The notes beneath the pieces were generated by a model that ran no database searches, was not told the DNA's origin, and saw only the letters and a program-made list of their open reading frames with translations. Source: Gammaproteobacteria bacterium (GTDB lineage: Bacteria; Pseudomonadota; Gammaproteobacteria; DSM-16500). From it: DNA of 60,095 nucleotides. Position 1 is the stretch's first letter. Each line of letters begins with the position of its first letter. Below, piece after piece: positions 59,316 to 60,095 of this stretch. The stretch is from NCBI GenBank assembly GCA_021323555.1, contig JAJONP010000007.1, forward strand, positions 1 to 60,095. The letters run 5' to 3'. Both the position numbers and the translations under genes were made by a program.

Positions 59316-60095
59316 CTACTGTTTGAGTAAGTTTGAAATGCCGTCTGCTAATTTTATCGTGTAATTAAATTGCAATTGTTTTTTTGTCTGATCAGTGCTT
59401 GCATAAGAGATTGGAATATCTCCTATTCGTTGATCTGTAAATTGAATCTCTGGAGGCTCAATTCCTGCATTTTGAATATAACTAATTAGATTTATTAATG
59501 TTTCTGGAACACCTGTTGCTATATTTAAAGCACCGCAATAATGACTTTGCATAGCCAGCCAGTTTGCTCTTGCCACATCAAACACGTGAATAAAATCTCT
59601 GGATTGTGTTCCATCGCCAAAAATTAAAATAGGTTCTTTTTTTTGATAATTTGCTATGAATTTAGAAATAACGCCTGAATAGGGTGAGTCAGGTATTTGA
59701 CGTGGCCCATAGACATTAAAATAGCGTAATCCTAAGCTTTTTACACTAAATAATTGTGCATATAAATGCGCATACCGCTCATTGTTTGCTTTTTCGAGTG
59801 CATAGGGGGACAGCACTGTCAGAGGTAAAGGTGATTCATCTGAGCAAGGAAGTGCTGCTTCGGCACCATAGACAGCTGCGCTGGAAGCATAGATTAAACG
59901 AATATCTTTTTTATTTTTTTCCTGATTTTTTCGAATAGCTTGTAATACATGCAGAAACCCTTGAGTATTGATTTGTAATGATTGAACAGGGTCTGCTATG
60001 GATTGTTGTACAGAAGGCAATGCAGCCAAGTGCAATACCGCATCACATTGAGCGATTTCGGTTTCGAGTATTTTATAATTTAATATATCTGCTTG
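59316..60095 (-). CDS. NAD-dependent sugar-nucleotide epimerase, 5' part missing
   Basis: The frame is open to the right edge, so the N-terminal Rossmann GxxGxxG motif is outside the window. What is left shows the extended short-chain dehydrogenase core: AVLHLAALPSVQQSI, SSAAVYG, the catalytic SPYALEK (Y-x-x-x-K), LRYFNVYGPRQ and FGDGTQSRDFIHVFDVA. It is closest to UDP-GlcNAc/UDP-Glc 4-epimerase types (WbpP/GalE-like); specificity cannot be settled without the rest. Likely LPS or capsule precursor supply, beside waaF-waaC. Confidence 0.9.
   Translation of the reverse strand, partial: QADILNYKILETEIAQCDAVLHLAALPSVQQSIADPVQSLQINTQGFLHVLQAIRKNQEKNKKDIRLIYASSAAVYGAEAALPCSDESPLPLTVLSPYALEKANNERYAHLYAQLFSVKSLGLRYFNVYGPRQIPDSPYSGVISKFIANYQKKEPILIFGDGTQSRDFIHVFDVARANWLAMQSHYCGALNIATGVPETLINLISYIQNAGIEPPEIQFTDQRIGDIPISYASTDQTKKQLQFNYTIKLADGISNLLKQ

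Overview
The window looks like the replication-origin-proximal chromosome of an AT-rich gammaproteobacterium, most likely a Legionellales member (Coxiellaceae/Diplorickettsiaceae/Legionella-like). This rests on the core gene content (dnaA-dnaN-recF-gyrB, mnmG-rsmG-parA, ubiE-ubiJ-ubiB, coq7, yadGH, waaC-waaF) together with several large lineage-restricted proteins of the sort found in host-associated relatives: coiled coils, a ubiquitin-like fold and an eukaryotic-type phosphatase. No transposase, integrase, phage structural gene or CRISPR array was found.

Layout. 1-1.2 kb: an edge-truncated coiled-coil protein and a small conserved-looking protein. 1.2-2.7 kb: dacB (PBP4). 2.8-13.3 kb: an accessory island, all on the + strand: type I restriction subunit, a fused modification/specificity subunit, a complete peptide deformylase translationally overlapping it, an AlbA_2/Schlafen-type ATP-binding protein, and a 741-residue protein with a ubiquitin-like segment and a dual-specificity phosphatase domain. 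Three copies of the deformylase 3' end (two continuing into the 3' end of ubiB) and a decayed second copy of the AlbA_2 gene mark this island as built by duplication at the ubiB 3' end. 13.3-20.5 kb: a compact minus-strand operon mnmG-rsmG-parA-queF-ubiE-ubiJ-ubiB. 20.6-21.1 kb: a small secreted protein of unknown function.

21.3-27.4 kb: dnaA-dnaN-recF-gyrB, with a perfect 16-bp parS site inside the end of recF; parB is not in the window. 27.5-37.2 kb: a type IVB (R64/TCP-like) pilus cluster: ATPase, inner-membrane protein, two prepilin-like proteins, TcpQ/PilL-like protein, PilN secretin, PilO2 and PilP, interrupted by an opposite-strand gene for a secreted Cys- and Pro-rich protein. 37.2-42.2 kb: coq7, a dispersed repeat, two small membrane proteins, yadGH, proC and a periplasmic DUF3298-like protein. 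42.4-45.7 kb: LPS-core genes, with a WaaG-WaaP fusion and a protein carrying two kinase-like domains. 45.8-51.5 kb: a DUF4143-type ATPase, an unknown protein, priA, tRNA-Leu(CAA) and a fatty-acid desaturase. 51.7-60.1 kb: a large coiled-coil membrane protein (effector candidate), a vapBC pair with a palindromic operator, an SbmA/BacA-like ABC transporter, an OmpA-type lipoprotein, another copy of the dispersed repeat, waaC, waaF, a CHCC zinc-finger protein and an edge-truncated sugar-nucleotide epimerase.

The most promising unexplained items are the ubiquitin-like/phosphatase protein and the restriction-deformylase-AlbA_2 island with its decayed duplicates. All family assignments were made by eye from motifs; no database search was possible.
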